A DNA stretch of 64,000 nt, taken from NCBI GenBank assembly GCA_964631945.1, contig CAZWAY010000004.1:1-64000 (forward strand), in the 5' to 3' direction. This document shows positions 61,921-64,000 of the stretch, piece after piece. The notes under the pieces are model-generated. The model did no database searches and was not told the origin of the DNA. It saw only the letters and a program-made list of their open reading frames with translations. How positions within the stretch are numbered: the first letter of the stretch is position 1; each line of letters begins with the position of its first letter. The DNA comes from JABFRZ01 sp964631945 (GTDB taxonomy: Bacteria > Planctomycetota > UBA1135 > GCA-002686595). The translations under genes were made by a program, and so were the position numbers.

Positions 61921-64000
61921 ATGAAGCGTCTCCTGCTGCTGGGCCTGCCGGCGTTGCTCTTCTGGCTGGGGCCGACCGCCTGCAGCCTGGCGCGTGGCGT
62001 GCACCTCCCGCCGCTGCCGCCCGAGGCCACGCGCGCGCTGGCCGAGGCGCGCGAGCTCACGCGCGTGCGCCCGGCGGACTGGCGCGCACGCGCCGATGCC
62101 GCGGCCCGGCGCGCGGCCGCCGCGGCTCCGGACTGGCTCGCGCCCGAGCGCGTGCTCGACGACCTCGAGCGCGAGGCCTGGCTCGGGCACCAGGCCCTGG
62201 AGCTGCGCCGCGCCGCGCTCGAAGTGGAGCCCGGGCCGGCCGAGCTCTACCTCGCGGGCCGTCTGGAGGGCACGGCCGGGCTGGCGCACATCGAGCGGGC
62301 CGCGCGACTGGATCCGACCCTCGCCTGGGCCCAGCACGGGCTGGCCTGGCACCGCTTCCTGGGCGGGTCGCCGCGGGCGGCGCTGCGCGAGGGCCGCCGT
62401 GCCCTCGAACTCGCGCGCGGGTCCTACGAGCTCGGCCAGTTCGCCGGCGCCCAGGCGCGCTACCTGCTCGGGCTGGAGCGCGTGGACGCGGCCGTGCAGC
62501 TGCTCGAGGACACGCTGGCCGACGCGCGCTTGCTCGCGCCCGAGCGCACCGAGATCGCGGTCGCCCTGACCCTGGCCGAGCTCGGCAGCGAACGCGCGGA
62601 GGTGATCGAGCGCGGCTTCTGGCGCGCGCTCGGGCTGTTCGAGGATGCGCGCCTCACGGACGACGAGTACGAGCGCCTGGGCGAGGAGCTGCTCGCGCGG
62701 CGCGCGCGCGTGGATCACCCCGACCCCTCGAGCGCGATCCTCGCGGCGCTGGAGCAGGGCGACGGCGACGCTCGCATGCGGCTGCGGGCGCGCGTGCTCA
62801 TGGAGCGCGGCGCCCACGGCCTGGGTGCGGTCCTGTGGGAGCGCGCCGGCGGGGTCAGCGTGCCCGCTCGTTTCGCGCGCGCGCGCGAGCTCGAGCGCGG
62901 CGCGGCCGAGCATGCGCTCGCGAGCTGGTGCAGCGCCCTGCCCGCCCGCGTGAAGGGTACGGACGGCCTGCCGCTCGAACCCTCCCTGCGCACGCTCGTG
63001 CTGGCCGCGCGCGCGAGCAGCACGGCGCCGGGGGCTCAGCGCTTCGGGCAGGCCTTGCTGGACGCCGGCTGGTTCGCCGAGGCCGAGAGCTTTGCCCGGT
63101 CCCTGACCGACTCCGACCCCGACGCGGCCCTGGCCCTGAGCGCGCGCGCGGCGGCCGGGCAGGCTCTCCTGGCGGGCGTGCGCGGCCTGCTCGAGCGCGT
63201 GGACGACCAGCGCAAGGCCTTCGTGCCGGGGCGCGCGGGGCCGCCCGCCCAGCCGGTCGAGATCGACGATCTCGACGGGCTGCTGGCGGCGCTGCAGCCC
63301 TTCTTCGAGCGCTACCACGGGGCGCCGCTGGCGACCGCGCTGGTCGCTTCGCCGCGCCTTCGCATCGGCGGGCTGGCCGAGGTCGTCCACCCCGGTCCGA
63401 GCTTCTCGGTGCTCGACCAGCGCGAGGGCCGCGGACGCGAGGGCCAACCCGTGCCCGGACTGGCGGCCGAGCTCGCTGCCCTCGGGCGCTTCGGGATCTT
63501 CGGCCAGGCGCCGGGCGGTGGCGGTCCCGACGGGACCGTCCTGCGGCGGATCGGGGGTGAGTGGCGCACGGGCGAGCACCTGGGGGTGGCGTACGCCGGC
63601 TACGTGGCCTGGTGCGAGGGAGCCGACGTCCCGAGCCGGCCCGGACGCGCGGGCTCGGGCGTGAGCGGCGCGGCCTTGCACGAGGGCTACTGGGTCGACA
63701 TCGAGGGCGTGCGCCGCGACTTCGAGCGGCTGCGCGCGCTCGAGCGCGAGTTCGAGGCGGCCGACCCGGCGCTGCTCGCGCGCGCGCTGGCGGGGCGTGG
63801 GCCGCGGCTTGCGCGCGGCGCGCGCGGGGACGAGCGCGCACGCTGGTTGGCGCCGCTGGGCGAGGGCCAGCGCGTGCTGCTGGCCATGTTGCAGGAGCGC
63901 TCCAAGGGACCGAGCGGGACGCGCGTGCCGCTGGACGAGTTGCTCGCGCTCACCGCCCTGCACGAGGAAGGGCACCTCACCGACCACACGCGCTTCCTGC
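61921..64000 (+). CDS. lipoprotein with TPR-like region and HExxH motif (partial, runs off window)
   Basis: 693 residues are visible and the frame is still open at the window edge. Signal MKRLLLLGLPALLFWLGPTAC ends in a lipobox Cys (residue 21). A helical, TPR-like Ala/Leu/Arg/Glu-rich region fills about residues 35-230, with more helical repeats after it. Near the end is ALHEEGH at 681-685, a possible gluzincin HExxH zinc site; the third ligand would lie beyond the window. Start ATG 61921 with AAGGAG three bases upstream. It resembles in plan the peptidase-like proteins at 747-5738, though the link is only motif-level. Confidence 0.75.
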   Translation, partial: MKRLLLLGLPALLFWLGPTACSLARGVHLPPLPPEATRALAEARELTRVRPADWRARADAAARRAAAAAPDWLAPERVLDDLEREAWLGHQALELRRAALEVEPGPAELYLAGRLEGTAGLAHIERAARLDPTLAWAQHGLAWHRFLGGSPRAALREGRRALELARGSYELGQFAGAQARYLLGLERVDAAVQLLEDTLADARLLAPERTEIAVALTLAELGSERAEVIERGFWRALGLFEDARLTDDEYERLGEELLARRARVDHPDPSSAILAALEQGDGDARMRLRARVLMERGAHGLGAVLWERAGGVSVPARFARARELERGAAEHALASWCSALPARVKGTDGLPLEPSLRTLVLAARASSTAPGAQRFGQALLDAGWFAEAESFARSLTDSDPDAALALSARAAAGQALLAGVRGLLERVDDQRKAFVPGRAGPPAQPVEIDDLDGLLAALQPFFERYHGAPLATALVASPRLRIGGLAEVVHPGPSFSVLDQREGRGREGQPVPGLAAELAALGRFGIFGQAPGGGGPDGTVLRRIGGEWRTGEHLGVAYAGYVAWCEGADVPSRPGRAGSGVSGAALHEGYWVDIEGVRRDFERLRALEREFEAADPALLARALAGRGPRLARGARGDERARWLAPLGEGQRVLLAMLQERSKGPSGTRVPLDELLALTALHEEGHLTDHTRFL

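Overview
The window is very GC-rich (roughly 70% by eye) bacterial chromosome, densely coding on both strands, with frequent GTG/TTG starts, eight four-base ATGA/GTGA gene overlaps and few Shine-Dalgarno sequences. Two adjacent groEL genes, several secreted HExxH proteins of the peptidase-MA type, an NPCBM-domain protein, carboxypeptidase-regulatory-like repeat proteins, a QW-repeat secreted toroid and dispersed ebo genes together suggest a high-GC Planctomycetota. No rRNA or other lineage marker settles this, and another high-GC Gram-negative phylum is possible. I see no phage, IS element, CRISPR array or integron. The window reads as core chromosome with lineage-specific secreted-protein genes.

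Layout. 49-5738 (minus): four exported or lipid-anchored proteins. Three are HExxH metallopeptidase-like, and two of those are tandem paralogs sharing a perfect 330-bp repeat. 5997-8987: a 996-residue carboxypeptidase-regulatory-like repeat protein. 9012-15262 (minus): a chaperone operon, groEL-groEL-dnaJ-grpE-FmdB-type zinc ribbon-HAD phosphatase, with a promoter candidate and leader hairpin at 15370-15465. 15504-17684: an NPCBM protein and a diguanylate cyclase. 18037-21269: rpsB-tsf-pyrH-frr, then tRNA-Lys. 21482-24891 (minus): a membrane protein, an aminopeptidase P and an unknown exported protein. 25002-27303: a Trm112-like protein, an EboE-like TIM-barrel protein, tRNA-Glu and an SDR protein. 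27383-33835: XerC-type recombinase, two GT-C membrane glycosyltransferases, a coiled-coil exported protein and an MFS transporter. 33895-37261: pabB, porin-like protein, pabC-like lyase. 37340-43303: HEAT protein, membrane-anchored coiled-coil protein, xseA, a glycosyltransferase, a DUF2007-like protein and a cupin epimerase. 43300-46295 (minus): nadA and a delta-1-pyrroline-5-carboxylate dehydrogenase. 46430-50256: an operon of a His-tailed coiled-coil lipoprotein, a secreted QW-repeat toroid, eboA and eboB. 50291-54016: amidohydrolase, pseudopilin, a PTPS/QueD-like protein and miaB. 54199-55503: a secreted Cys-containing protein with the only textbook intrinsic terminator in the window. 55880-64000: two GT2 glycosyltransferases, membrane protein, YceI, malate dehydrogenase, ribD and the start of another HExxH lipoprotein that runs off the window.

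Promoters. Both tRNA genes have sigma70-like promoters (TTGnnn, 17 bp, TAyCTT). A recurring GCTAnnnTC box, matching TAnnnT, lies only 6-13 nt before the start codons of several genes. This suggests leaderless or very short-leader transcription is common here.

Most notable: a gene-conversion-like repeat in the tandem peptidase genes; an ebo metabolite-traffic system split over about 23 kb, with eboAB embedded in an operon of exported proteins; a PTPS-family protein that keeps its zinc histidines but lacks the expected catalytic Cys and His; and a double-groEL chaperone operon with several perfect intercistronic or leader hairpins.
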